Shown here: one piece after another, positions 17,616-25,595 of the stretch
Position numbering within the stretch: the stretch's first letter is position 1
Layout of the letters: each line of letters starts with the position of its first letter
Assembly: GCA_016209635.1 (NCBI GenBank)
Contig: JACQWC010000199.1
Coordinates: forward strand, 1-38,592
Reading direction: 5' to 3'
Length of the DNA: 38,592 bases
From: Candidatus Rokuibacteriota bacterium
GTDB lineage: Bacteria > Methylomirabilota > Methylomirabilia > Rokubacteriales > CSP1-6
Position numbers and translations under genes: made by a program
Notes under the pieces: generated by a model
Seen by the model: only the letters and a program-made list of their open reading frames with translations
Database searches by the model: none
What the model was told of the DNA's origin: nothing

Positions 17616-18995
17616 CTAGTCCGAGGGCGTGGCCCGCCGGCGCGCCCGCCGCGCGGCCCAGCCCTCCTTCACGATCTGCTGGCCCCGGCTGACCGCGAGC
17701 GCCCCGGGCGGCACGTCCTTGGTGATCGTCGAGCCGGCGCCCACGTAGGCCCCCGCGCCGATCGTCAGCGGCGCGACGAGGCTCGCGTTCGTGCCGATGA
17801 ACGCCCCGTCCTCGATCTTCGTCTCGTGCTTCGCCACGCCGTCGTAGTTGCAGGTGATGGCGCCCGCGCCCACGTTGACGTCGGCGCCGACCGTCGCGTC
17901 CCCGACGTAGGAGAGGTGCGGTACCTTGGCCCCCCGGCCGATCCGCGACTTCTTCAGCTCGACGAAGTTCCCGATCTTGGCCCGGGCGCCCACGTGCGAC
18001 GCGGGCCGGAGGTGACAGAACGGGCCCAGCGTCGCGCCCTCCTCCACCACCGCCTCGCTGAGAACGCAATAGGGCTTGAGCGTCACGCGATCCGCGAGCC
18101 GGCTCGCGTGGAGCTGGCAGCCGCTGCCGATGACGCAGTCGCTGCCGATCGCGGAGTCCCCCTCGATGACGACGTGCGGGTAGACGACCGTGTCGGCGCC
18201 GATCGAGACCGTGTCCTCGATGTGGGTGGTGGCCGGATCGAGGATCGTCACGCCAGCCTCCATGAGCCGGTCCAGGATGCGACCCCGCTGGATCGCGGCC
18301 ACCGCCGCGAGCTGCTTCCGGTCGTTGACGCCGAGCGCCTCGACCGCCTCGGGGACCGCGACCGCCTCGATCCGCGCGCCCGCGCGGGCCAGGATCCCGA
18401 CGACGTCCGTCAGGTAGTACTCCCCCTGGTCGTTGTCGGGGCGCACCTCGGCGAGCGCGGGCCAGAGCCGCCGCGCGTCGAAGCAGTAGACGCTCGTGTT
18501 GATCTCCTGGATCTTCTTCTGGTCGTCGGTCGCGTCGCGATCCTCGACGATCCGCTTCACGCGGCCCCCCTGGCGGAGGACACGCCCGTACCCCTGGGGG
18601 CGATCGACGGTTGCCGTGAGGACCGTCGCGGCGGCGCCCGTCGCCAGGTGGTGGTTGACGAGCCGCTCGAGCGTCGCCGCCGCGAGGAGCGGCACGTCGC
18701 CCGGCAGGACGAGGATCGGACCAGCGCCGCAGGCGCTCCGCGCCTCGAGGACGGCGTGGCCGGTCCCGAGCCGCTCGCGCTGCTCGACGACCGCGACGTC
18801 GGCCCCCACGACCCGTCTGACGCCCTCGGCGTTGGGCGGGACGACGAGCACGACGCGATCGGCCACCGTGCGGGCCGCGCGCAGCGGATAGGCGATCAGC
18901 GGGCGGCCGCAGAGCGGATGCAGAACTTTCGGCTGCCGGGAGTGCATCCGCTTCCCTTCGCCCGCCGCCAGGATGACGATCGTGAGCCCGTTCAT
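17616..18995 (-). CDS. glmU: Bifunctional GlcN-1-P acetyltransferase / GlcNAc-1-P uridylyltransferase
   Basis: A 459-residue GlmU. The N-terminal uridylyltransferase domain (about 1-230) has LAAGEGKRMHSRQPKVLH, VLPGDVPLL and GYGRVLR. The C-terminal left-handed beta-helix (about 250-440) consists of hexapeptide repeats such as IGADTVVYPHVVIEG. It has the acetyltransferase segments GARAKIGNFVELKKS and ITCNYDGVAKHETKI. It converts glucosamine-1-phosphate to UDP-GlcNAc for peptidoglycan and lipid A. The first ATG gives MNGLTIVILAAGEG, the normal start. A gap of about 150 bases with two inverted repeats precedes it, so glmU-glmS may have its own promoter or processing site. Confidence 0.96.
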   Translation of the reverse strand: MNGLTIVILAAGEGKRMHSRQPKVLHPLCGRPLIAYPLRAARTVADRVVLVVPPNAEGVRRVVGADVAVVEQRERLGTGHAVLEARSACGAGPILVLPGDVPLLAAATLERLVNHHLATGAAATVLTATVDRPQGYGRVLRQGGRVKRIVEDRDATDDQKKIQEINTSVYCFDARRLWPALAEVRPDNDQGEYYLTDVVGILARAGARIEAVAVPEAVEALGVNDRKQLAAVAAIQRGRILDRLMEAGVTILDPATTHIEDTVSIGADTVVYPHVVIEGDSAIGSDCVIGSGCQLHASRLADRVTLKPYCVLSEAVVEEGATLGPFCHLRPASHVGARAKIGNFVELKKSRIGRGAKVPHLSYVGDATVGADVNVGAGAITCNYDGVAKHETKIEDGAFIGTNASLVAPLTIGAGAYVGAGSTITKDVPPGALAVSRGQQIVKEGWAARRARRRATPSD

Positions 18996-19028
18996 CGCGC
19001 GCCCCTCATTCTAGCATTCGCAAGCGCC

Positions 19029-19048
19029 GTGCCACCTGATCGTGGCAC
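19029..19048. promoter_or_regulatory. Perfect 7-base inverted repeat upstream of glmU
   Basis: GTGCCAC at 19029-19035 and GTGGCAC at 19042-19048 are perfect inverted arms around CTGATC, about 34 bases upstream of the glmU ATG. It may be a regulator-binding site or a leader hairpin. No matching promoter boxes were identified with confidence. Confidence 0.35.
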
Positions 19049-19086
19049 TCACGCCACGAGAATTTCCGCCGCCCGGCGGCGCGACG

Positions 19087-19115
19087 GGCCGGTCCCGAGC
19101 CACGCGGGACGGGCC
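19087..19115 (-). terminator. GC-rich stem-loop downstream of rluD-type gene
   Basis: GGCCGGTCCCG (19087-19097) and CGGGACGGGCC (19105-19115) pair in 10 of 11 positions around a 7-base loop, about 30 bases beyond the stop of the pseudouridine synthase gene. No T-run follows on the minus strand, so intrinsic termination is uncertain. Confidence 0.4.
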
Positions 19116-19144
19116 TGGGTGTGGAAAATGCGAGCCATCCTCGC

Positions 19145-20074
19145 CTAGCCATTGTCGCGTAAGCGAGACAGGAGCCGTTCCATGCGCTGAGGCAGGGGCG
19201 AGCCGAACTCCACCCGTTCCCGCGTCGCCGGATGCGCGAAGCCCAGGGTGGCCGCGTGGAGCGCGTGCCCTTCGAGCGCGCCCGGATGGAGCGCGCTGGA
19301 CCTCGGCCCGTACACGGTGTCGCCGACGACCGGGTGCCCGAGGGAGGCGAGGTGCACGCGGATCTGGTGCGTCCGGCCGGTCTCGAGCCGGAGCTCGAGA
19401 TGGGTGAAGCCCGGGAAGCGCTCGAGGACGCGATACCGGGTCACGGCGCGCTTGCCCCGCGTCGGGGGTCGGACGGCCATCCGCACCCGATCGACCGGAT
19501 GCCGTCCGATCGGCGCGTCGATCACCCCTTCGGCGAGCCTCACGCGGCCGTGGACCACCGCGAGATACCGGCGCGTCACCGTTCGCGCCGCGAGCTGAGC
19601 CGTCAGCGACTCGTAGGCGAGCGGGGTCTTGGCGATGACGAGCAGGCCGGAGGTTCCCTTGTCGAGGCGGTGGACCACCCCCGGCCGGCCCGGGCCGCCC
19701 ACTCCCGCGATCTCCGGAGCGTGCGCGAGCACGCCGGCGACGAGGGTCCCTCGCCGGTGGCCGGCGCCCGGATGGACCACCAAGCCCGCGGGCTTGTCGA
19801 CGACGAGGACGTGCCCATCCTCGTGGATGATCGAGAGCGCCAGGCGCTCGGGCTCGAGCCGTTCGGGGGCCGGCGGCGGGATCTCGACCTCGACGACCTC
19901 GCCGCCGTGGAGCCTGTGCGCGGCCTTCCTTCCCTTCCCGTCGACCCGCACGTGGCCGGCGTCGATCAGGGTCCGGAGGCGCGCGCGCGAGAGGTCGGGG
20001 ACGCGCGCGGCCAGCCAGCGGTCCAGCCGGGTCCCGGCCGCCGACGCGTCCACCGGGGGCAGCGTGACGCCCAC
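19145..20074 (-). CDS. RluD-type 23S rRNA pseudouridine synthase
   Basis: A 309-residue RluA-family pseudouridine synthase. An S4 RNA-binding domain (about residues 12-65, LDRWLAARVPDLSRARLRTLI) precedes the catalytic domain. The catalytic Asp138 lies in VVHRLDKGTSGLLVIAK. The later motif ETGRTHQIRVHLASLGHPVVGD is also typical. The S4 plus RluA layout is that of RluD, which modifies helix 69 of 23S rRNA. Within the family RluC-like specificity cannot be excluded. It is placed three bases after lspA, an arrangement seen in many bacteria, and is likely co-transcribed with ileS and lspA. Confidence 0.92.
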   Translation of the reverse strand: MGVTLPPVDASAAGTRLDRWLAARVPDLSRARLRTLIDAGHVRVDGKGRKAAHRLHGGEVVEVEIPPPAPERLEPERLALSIIHEDGHVLVVDKPAGLVVHPGAGHRRGTLVAGVLAHAPEIAGVGGPGRPGVVHRLDKGTSGLLVIAKTPLAYESLTAQLAARTVTRRYLAVVHGRVRLAEGVIDAPIGRHPVDRVRMAVRPPTRGKRAVTRYRVLERFPGFTHLELRLETGRTHQIRVHLASLGHPVVGDTVYGPRSSALHPGALEGHALHAATLGFAHPATRERVEFGSPLPQRMERLLSRLRDNG

Positions 20075-20077
20075 CCG

Positions 20078-20557
20078 CTATCCGGGCGCGGGGGCGGGGT
20101 GCTTCCCCATCAGGCGGAGGGCGAGGAGCAGGACGCCGACGGTGATCGCCGAGTCCGCCACGTTGAACGCCGGCCAGTGGTAGCCCCGCCAGTGGACGTC
20201 GACGAAGTCGACGACCGCGCCGAAGCGCGCGCGATCGATGAGGTTCCCGGTGGCGCCGCCGAAGATCAGACCGATCGCCAGGCGCGCCGGCCAGCCGCCC
20301 TGCGGCAGGACGCGCAGCGCGACCCGCGCCAGGACGATCAACGCCACCATGGAGAGCGCGGCGACAAGCCAGCGCCAGGCCGCGGGGAGCCCTGCCAGGA
20401 GCCCGAAGGCGAGCCCCGGGTTCATCACGAGCGTGAGCGCCAGGACCCCGTCGACGAGGTCGATCGGCACGCCGGGGGTGAGGCGGCCGAGCGCCACGGC
20501 CTTCGTGATCTGGTCGAGGACGAGGACCGGGCCCGCGACGAGGAGGACGCGCGTCAC
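20078..20557 (-). CDS. lspA: Lipoprotein signal peptidase (signal peptidase II)
   Basis: A 159-residue inner-membrane aspartic protease with four predicted membrane helices. It removes signal peptides from diacylglyceryl prolipoproteins. The two catalytic aspartates are Asp108 in GATGNLIDR and Asp135 in PAFNVADSAIT; the upstream MNPGLAFG corresponds to the N-x-GxAFG motif. The start is the GTG at 20557, overlapping the ileS stop (GTGA). A very long open frame extends upstream, but it is only ileS in another frame. The ileS-lspA order is widely conserved. Confidence 0.95.
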   Translation of the reverse strand: MTRVLLVAGPVLVLDQITKAVALGRLTPGVPIDLVDGVLALTLVMNPGLAFGLLAGLPAAWRWLVAALSMVALIVLARVALRVLPQGGWPARLAIGLIFGGATGNLIDRARFGAVVDFVDVHWRGYHWPAFNVADSAITVGVLLLALRLMGKHPAPAPG

Positions 20558-23400
20558 CGGCCCAGGACGACCTGGACGCAGCGGTCGCAGAGGGTCGGAT
20601 GCCCGGGGTGCTCGCCCACGCGCTCGCTCCACACCCAGCACCGCTCGCACTTCCGTCCCCGCGCGCGGTCGACGTCGATCACGAGCCCGGGGATCTCCTG
20701 GCTCTCGTAGTGGACGAGCGGCGCCGAGGGCGGCTCGAACAGCGCGACCTGCGACACGATGAAGAGCGTCGGAAGGATCGGGCGCTTCCTCGCGAGCAGC
20801 GCCGGGAGGTCCTCCGGGGCGTGCGTGATCCTGACGAGCGCCTCGAGCCCGCTCCCGATCGCGGCTCCCGGGGTGCGCGCGTCCCCGCCCCGGCCGGCGC
20901 GCGCGGTCTCGAGCGCCTTCGCGACCTCGCGCCGCACCTCGAGGAGCCGGTCCCAGTCGCGCTTGAGCGTGTCGTCGAGCCACTGGACGGGCTCCTCGGG
21001 GAAGCGCTCGAGGTGGACGCTCTCGCTCTTGGCGCCGGGCAGATGCTGCCACGCCTCCTCCGTCGTGAAGGTGAGGATCGGCGCCATGAGGCGCGCGAGC
21101 GCGCCGAAGATCTCGTAGCACGCGGTCTGCGCCGCCCGCCGCCTGCCGTCGTCCGGGCGCGAGGTGTAGAGCCGGTCCTTGATGATGTCGAGGTAGAGCG
21201 CCGAGAGATCGACCGCGCAGAAGTTGTGGACCGCGTGGAACACGGTGTGGAACTCGTACGCCTCGTACGCGCGCCGGACGCGCCCGATGAGCCGGCCGAG
21301 GCGATCGAGGATCCAGCGGTCGACCTCGTCCAGGCGCGCGTAGGACTGCCGGTCCCGCGCGGGGTCGAAGTCGCCGAGGTTGCCCAGCAGGAATCGGAAC
21401 GTGTTCCGGATGCGGCGATAGGCGTCCGCCACCCGGTCCAGGATCTCGAGGGAGACCCGGATGTCCTGCGTGTAGTCCTCGGCCGCCACCCACAGTCGCA
21501 GGATCTCGGCGCCGTACTTCGGCACGAGCTCCTCGAGCGCGATGTAGTTGCCGAGGGACTTCGACATCTTCCGTCCCTCGCCGTCCACGAAGAACCCGTG
21601 GGTGATGACGGTCCTGTACGGGGGCGCGCCACGCGTCCCGACCGACTCGAGCAGCGAGGACTGAAACCACCCGCGATGCTGGTCGGAGCCCTCGAGGTAC
21701 ATCTCCGCGGGCCAGCGGAGCTCGGGCCGCGTCTCGAGGACGGCCGCGTGGCTGCACCCCGAGTCGAACCAGACGTCGAGGATGTCCGTCTCCTTCCGGA
21801 AGTCGGCGCCGCCGCATCCGGGGCAGCGGGTCCCCGGAGGCAGCAGGTCGCGCGCGTCCCGCGCGTACCACTCGTCGGTGCCCCGCCCGTCGCGGAAGAT
21901 CGCCGCCACGTGCTCGACGATCCTCTCCTCGAGCAGGAGCGCCCCGCACCCGTCGCAGTAGAATGCGACGATCGGCACGCCCCAGACGCGCTGGCGCGAG
22001 ATGACCCACTCCGGACGGTGGGCGACCATGTTGTGGATCCGCTCCTCGCCCCACGGGGGGATCCACCGGACGTCGTGCTTGATCGCGTCGAGCGCCCGCT
22101 CGCGCAGCCCGTCCTGGTCGAGCGCGATGAACCACTGCTCGGTGGCGCGGAAGAGGGTCGGGTTCTTGCACCGCCAGCAGTGCGGGTACGTGTGCTCGAG
22201 CGACACCTCGGCGACCAGGGCACCCCGCGCCCGCAGGCGCTCGACGATCTTCGGGTTGGCCTCCCACACCGTGAGCCCGGCGAAGTGCTCGACCTCCGGC
22301 ACGAAGCGGCCGTCGTCATCGACCGGATTGTAGATGCTGAGCCCGAGGCTCCGGCCGAGGTCGTAGTCCTCCTCACCGTGGCCCGGGGCGATGTGGACGA
22401 GACCGGTCCCCTGGTCCATCGCGACGAACGACGCGCCGGCGATCTTCCCCGTGCGGTCGATCCACGCGTGGCGGTACTCGAGCCCCTCGAGCCGCCGGCC
22501 GGGGACCGTGGCGACCCGCCGCGTCTCGCCGAGCCCCGCGGCGCGCGCGAACGCGTCGGCGAGCTTGGCCGCGACGATCAGCGTCTCCCCGGCGCTGGCG
22601 AGCGCGACGTACTCCTCGTCCGGGTGGACGGCGATGGCGAGGTTCGCCGGGAGCGTCCACGGCGTCGTCGTCCAGGTCACGAGCGACGGCCGGGGCGCGT
22701 CGACGCCGACGAGCAGCGCCGCCAGCGGGAACTTGACGTAGACCGACGTCGTCTCCTGGTCCTCGTACTCGACTTCCGCCTGCGCCAGCGCTGTCTTGCA
22801 GTGCATGCACCAGTGAACGGGCTTGAGCCCCTTGTAGACGAGGCCCCGCCCGACGAACCGGCCGAACTCGCGCGCGATGACCGCCTGGTACGCCGGCGCC
22901 ATCGTGATGTAGGGGTTCTCCCAGTCGCCGAAGATGCCCAGGCGGCGGAACTCCTCGCGCTGGATGTCGATGTACTTGGCCGCGTACTCGCGGCACCGGC
23001 GGATCTTCTCCACGGGGTCCATGGCGCGCCGCACGTCCACCGAGGGATCGTCGAGCCCGAGCTCCTTGTCGACCTCGTGCTCGATCGGCAGCCCGTGGCA
23101 GTCCCAGCCGGGCACGTACACGGCGTTCAGGCCGAGCATAGAGCGCGACTTCACGACCATGTCCTTGAGGACCTTGTTGAGGACGGTCCCCATGTGAATG
23201 TGGCCGTTCGCGTAGGGCGGACCGTCGTGAAGGATCCAGAGCGGCCGGTCGCCGAGAGCCTGGCGGAGGCGCTTGTAGATCCCGAACGAGTCCCACCAAG
23301 CGAGCATTCGCGGCTCCGCCTGGGGGAGGTTGGCCTTCATCGGGAAGGCCGTTTTGGGCAGGTTTAGCGTGGCCTTGTAGTCCATCTCAGGAAGCGCCAT
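20554..23400 (-). CDS. ileS: Isoleucyl-tRNA synthetase
   Basis: A 948-residue class Ia synthetase that charges tRNA-Ile. The HIGH motif appears as PYANGHIHMG near residue 65, the KMSKS loop as GRKMSKSLGNY near residue 610, with the CP1 editing domain between them (TWTTTPWTLPANLAIAVH). The C-terminal zinc ribbon is intact: CERCWVW with CDRC at the end. The first ATG gives MALPEMDYKATLNLPKTAF; the second (MDYKATLN) is the more usual family start. It begins about 40 bases after the upstream retropepsin-like gene, and no T-box leader is visible. lspA follows with an overlap. Confidence 0.97.
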   Translation of the reverse strand: MALPEMDYKATLNLPKTAFPMKANLPQAEPRMLAWWDSFGIYKRLRQALGDRPLWILHDGPPYANGHIHMGTVLNKVLKDMVVKSRSMLGLNAVYVPGWDCHGLPIEHEVDKELGLDDPSVDVRRAMDPVEKIRRCREYAAKYIDIQREEFRRLGIFGDWENPYITMAPAYQAVIAREFGRFVGRGLVYKGLKPVHWCMHCKTALAQAEVEYEDQETTSVYVKFPLAALLVGVDAPRPSLVTWTTTPWTLPANLAIAVHPDEEYVALASAGETLIVAAKLADAFARAAGLGETRRVATVPGRRLEGLEYRHAWIDRTGKIAGASFVAMDQGTGLVHIAPGHGEEDYDLGRSLGLSIYNPVDDDGRFVPEVEHFAGLTVWEANPKIVERLRARGALVAEVSLEHTYPHCWRCKNPTLFRATEQWFIALDQDGLRERALDAIKHDVRWIPPWGEERIHNMVAHRPEWVISRQRVWGVPIVAFYCDGCGALLLEERIVEHVAAIFRDGRGTDEWYARDARDLLPPGTRCPGCGGADFRKETDILDVWFDSGCSHAAVLETRPELRWPAEMYLEGSDQHRGWFQSSLLESVGTRGAPPYRTVITHGFFVDGEGRKMSKSLGNYIALEELVPKYGAEILRLWVAAEDYTQDIRVSLEILDRVADAYRRIRNTFRFLLGNLGDFDPARDRQSYARLDEVDRWILDRLGRLIGRVRRAYEAYEFHTVFHAVHNFCAVDLSALYLDIIKDRLYTSRPDDGRRRAAQTACYEIFGALARLMAPILTFTTEEAWQHLPGAKSESVHLERFPEEPVQWLDDTLKRDWDRLLEVRREVAKALETARAGRGGDARTPGAAIGSGLEALVRITHAPEDLPALLARKRPILPTLFIVSQVALFEPPSAPLVHYESQEIPGLVIDVDRARGRKCERCWVWSERVGEHPGHPTLCDRCVQVVLGR

Positions 23401-23440
23401 GGTACCACGGCCGCTGGGAGGGGAAGGCCCCCGCCCTCTG

Positions 23441-24073
23441 TCACTTCGGGGCGATGGTCACCACGCCGGCCGCGGAGTCGATCGTGACCTTGAACTGCTC
23501 GAGGAAGTCGCGCCCGAGAAGGCCGTCGATGCCCGACTGGTCCAGGTCGTGGGCGACGACCCCGAGCCGCCCGACGCGCGCGTCCCCGACCTCGAGGGAG
23601 TCGACGACGACGCCCTGCGCCTCGGCCGTGCCCGTCGCGCCGACGATCTGCGCGGGCACGGTGCCCCGCGTCAGGGACACGCCCGCCGCGGTCAGGGCCC
23701 GCGGGCTGATCAGCGTCCGGTCGGCACCGGTGTCGAGAAGCAGGCGAACGGAGGTGGTTCCGTTGATCCGCGCGTCCGCCATGATCCGGTCGCCCGGCTT
23801 GAACTGGATCGTCGTCCCGCCCGCCCCTTTGGGCCCCGAGGGGGCGCCGGGGCCGGGGGGCGCGGTCGCCGGCGCCGGAGACGGTGCCGGGGCGTTCCGG
23901 AACCCGAGCGGGACCGCCTGGGAGCGGTAGCGCTCGGGCACGCTGTCGAGGCCCTCGGAGTAATGGGGGACGCCGCGCTCGTCCGTCCACCGGTAGATCT
24001 GGGCGTCCGCCGGCCGGGCCCCGGCGGCCGCGAGCAGCCCGACGACGGCGAGCAGGATCAGGGAGTGGCGCAT
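23441..24073 (-). CDS. Exported retropepsin-like aspartic protease with DUF4124-like N-terminus
   Basis: A 210-residue protein. A signal peptide (MRHSLILLAVVGLLAAAGA) is followed by IYRWTDERGVPHYSE, which fits the DUF4124 domain. A Pro/Ala-rich linker (about 60-85) leads to a clan AA aspartic protease domain (about 90-210). There the active-site motif is LLLDTGADRTLIS (Asp114) and the later GIDGLLGRDFLEQF is the typical companion motif. Such single-domain proteases are presumed to act as dimers in the periplasm; the substrate is unknown. The ATG at 24073 lies seven bases after the upstream stop. A GTG at 24091 inside the upstream gene is an alternative. Confidence 0.82.
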   Translation of the reverse strand: MRHSLILLAVVGLLAAAGARPADAQIYRWTDERGVPHYSEGLDSVPERYRSQAVPLGFRNAPAPSPAPATAPPGPGAPSGPKGAGGTTIQFKPGDRIMADARINGTTSVRLLLDTGADRTLISPRALTAAGVSLTRGTVPAQIVGATGTAEAQGVVVDSLEVGDARVGRLGVVAHDLDQSGIDGLLGRDFLEQFKVTIDSAAGVVTIAPK

Positions 24074-24080
24074 GCCGGGA

Positions 24081-25595
24081 TCATACCGCACAGCGCGTGA
24101 GTCGGTACACGACCATCTCCGGCCCGCCCGAGACCTCGTTCCGCTCGAGGCGCACCCGGTAGACCGGCTCCAACAGGTCGGCGCGCGCCGACAGCTCCGG
24201 GAACCACGCCGGGAACACGATCACGTAGTCCGGACACTTCTCGATCACGTACCGGATGACGCCCCGCTCGCCCTCTCGCCGGTACGGGATGATCTCGGGG
24301 GTGACGAGGCCCATCAGGTCGATGACCTCGCGCCGCGAGAAGTAGGCGATGGCGCCGACGTCGTTGACGGCGAGCCGCGCCGGCCTCGGCACATGCGCGT
24401 CGACCCAGCGCCCGAGGTGGACCTGCATCGCGTTGATGTTCTGGACTCCCCACGCATACCGGTCCGCTGCGGGAATCAGACCCACCACCGCCGCAGCGAG
24501 GAACGCGACGACGGCGATTCGTGCGGGCGGGGGGAGCCTCCGAGCGAGTGGGGTTCCGAGCGCACGAGGCTTCCCCCTGCCGCGAGCCATCGCCGCCACC
24601 ACGACCATGGCCACGGGCAAGAGGTGGATCGAGTAGCGACCCTCCTGGAACCCCGGCCCGCGATACGGCGCCAGGAGGGCCATTGCGAGGGGATGCGCGA
24701 TGAGCGCCGCCGCCGGGAAACCGAGCAGGCGCCCGGTCCTCACCCAGGCGATCGGGATGGCGACCAGGAGGGCGAATGGCAGGAGCCAGCTCGTCGACAC
24801 GAGCCAGCCGACCCACTCCCGGAAGAACGCCCACGGGCGGCCGATGAGCGTCAGCGCCAGCGGTTCGCGCACCCCGGAGAGCCAGCCGAGCAGCCCGCCC
24901 TCGACCTTGGCGGCGGCGGTCGCGGGGACCGGCGCGCCGACCGTCGCCAGATTGAAGGCGACGGCCGGCGCCAGGACGACGACGGTCACGACGGCGAACA
25001 CGACGGCGCGGCGGACGGTGAGCGGCCGCGCGAGCGCCAGGAGCGGGACGAGCAGGAGCGCCTCCGGCCGCGCGAGCGTCGCCAGCGCGGCGAGAGCGGC
25101 GGTGCGGCCCGGCCAGTCCCGCGCGTGCGCCGCGAGCGCCAGGGCCACGAGCAGCGCGGCCAGCGGAACCTCCATCCCCGAGAGGGCCCCCCAGACGACC
25201 GGGCCGCTCCAGGCGAGCGCCACGCCCGCGGCGAGCGCGACTGCCGGCGGCGCCCCCCACGAGATCGCGGCGCGACGGGTGACCAGCGCGGCGCCGATCG
25301 CCACCGCGATGCCGAGCGCCTTGACCGTGGCGAGCGTCGCCCCGAATGCCGCGACGGCCAAGGCCAAGAGCAGCGTCCAGAGCGGAGCCGTCGAGCCGGC
25401 GACGGGGACCCCGGGGTTGTACGAGAAGCCCGCCCCCTCGGCGATGTTGCGCGCGAAGTGGAGGTGGATCCACGAGTCGTCGAGCGGCAGCCCGGGGCTA
25501 CCGGCGATCCCCCGCTCCCGCAGGAGGAAGAGGCCGAGCGGCAGGAGGGACGCCAGGACGACGAGGAGGTCGGTGCGGAATCCCCGGGCGCTCAC
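24081..25595 (-). CDS. GT-C type membrane glycosyltransferase-like protein
   Basis: A 504-residue polytopic membrane protein with about ten hydrophobic segments and a soluble C-terminal part (about 370-504). The first periplasmic loop carries LPLDDSWIHLHFARNIAEG and then NPGVPVAGSTAPLWTLLLA. This matches the acidic DD motif and the SPLWTLLLA-like stretch of GT-C enzymes that use polyprenyl-phosphate sugars. The donor and acceptor are unknown. The GTG start overlaps the stop of the preceding, similarly built gene (GTGA), so the two probably work in one envelope glycosylation pathway. A palindromic repeat is embedded in the coding sequence at residues about 340-356 (reading ALGTPLARRLP) between two membrane segments. 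Confidence 0.75.
   Translation of the reverse strand: MSARGFRTDLLVVLASLLPLGLFLLRERGIAGSPGLPLDDSWIHLHFARNIAEGAGFSYNPGVPVAGSTAPLWTLLLALAVAAFGATLATVKALGIAVAIGAALVTRRAAISWGAPPAVALAAGVALAWSGPVVWGALSGMEVPLAALLVALALAAHARDWPGRTAALAALATLARPEALLLVPLLALARPLTVRRAVVFAVVTVVVLAPAVAFNLATVGAPVPATAAAKVEGGLLGWLSGVREPLALTLIGRPWAFFREWVGWLVSTSWLLPFALLVAIPIAWVRTGRLLGFPAAALIAHPLAMALLAPYRGPGFQEGRYSIHLLPVAMVVVAAMARGRGKPRALGTPLARRLPPPARIAVVAFLAAAVVGLIPAADRYAWGVQNINAMQVHLGRWVDAHVPRPARLAVNDVGAIAYFSRREVIDLMGLVTPEIIPYRREGERGVIRYVIEKCPDYVIVFPAWFPELSARADLLEPVYRVRLERNEVSGGPEMVVYRLTRCAV
24529..24577. repeat. Imperfect palindromic repeat, copy 2
   Basis: The arms at 24529-24540 (GGGGGGAGCCTC) and 24566-24577 (GAGGCTTCCCCC) are inverted repeats matching in 11 of 12 positions around a 25-base loop. 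The loop shares the core CCGAGCGAGTGG and TTCCGAGC with copy 1. It lies inside the glycosyltransferase-like gene and is translated in the same frame as copy 1. Confidence 0.65.

Noticed and set aside
20599-23367. A 922-codon open frame on the plus strand opposite ileS
   Set aside because: Antisense shadow of ileS; no family motif, composition driven by third-position GC.
23401-23440. T-box leader upstream of ileS
   Set aside because: The gap is about 40 bases with no T-box sequence.
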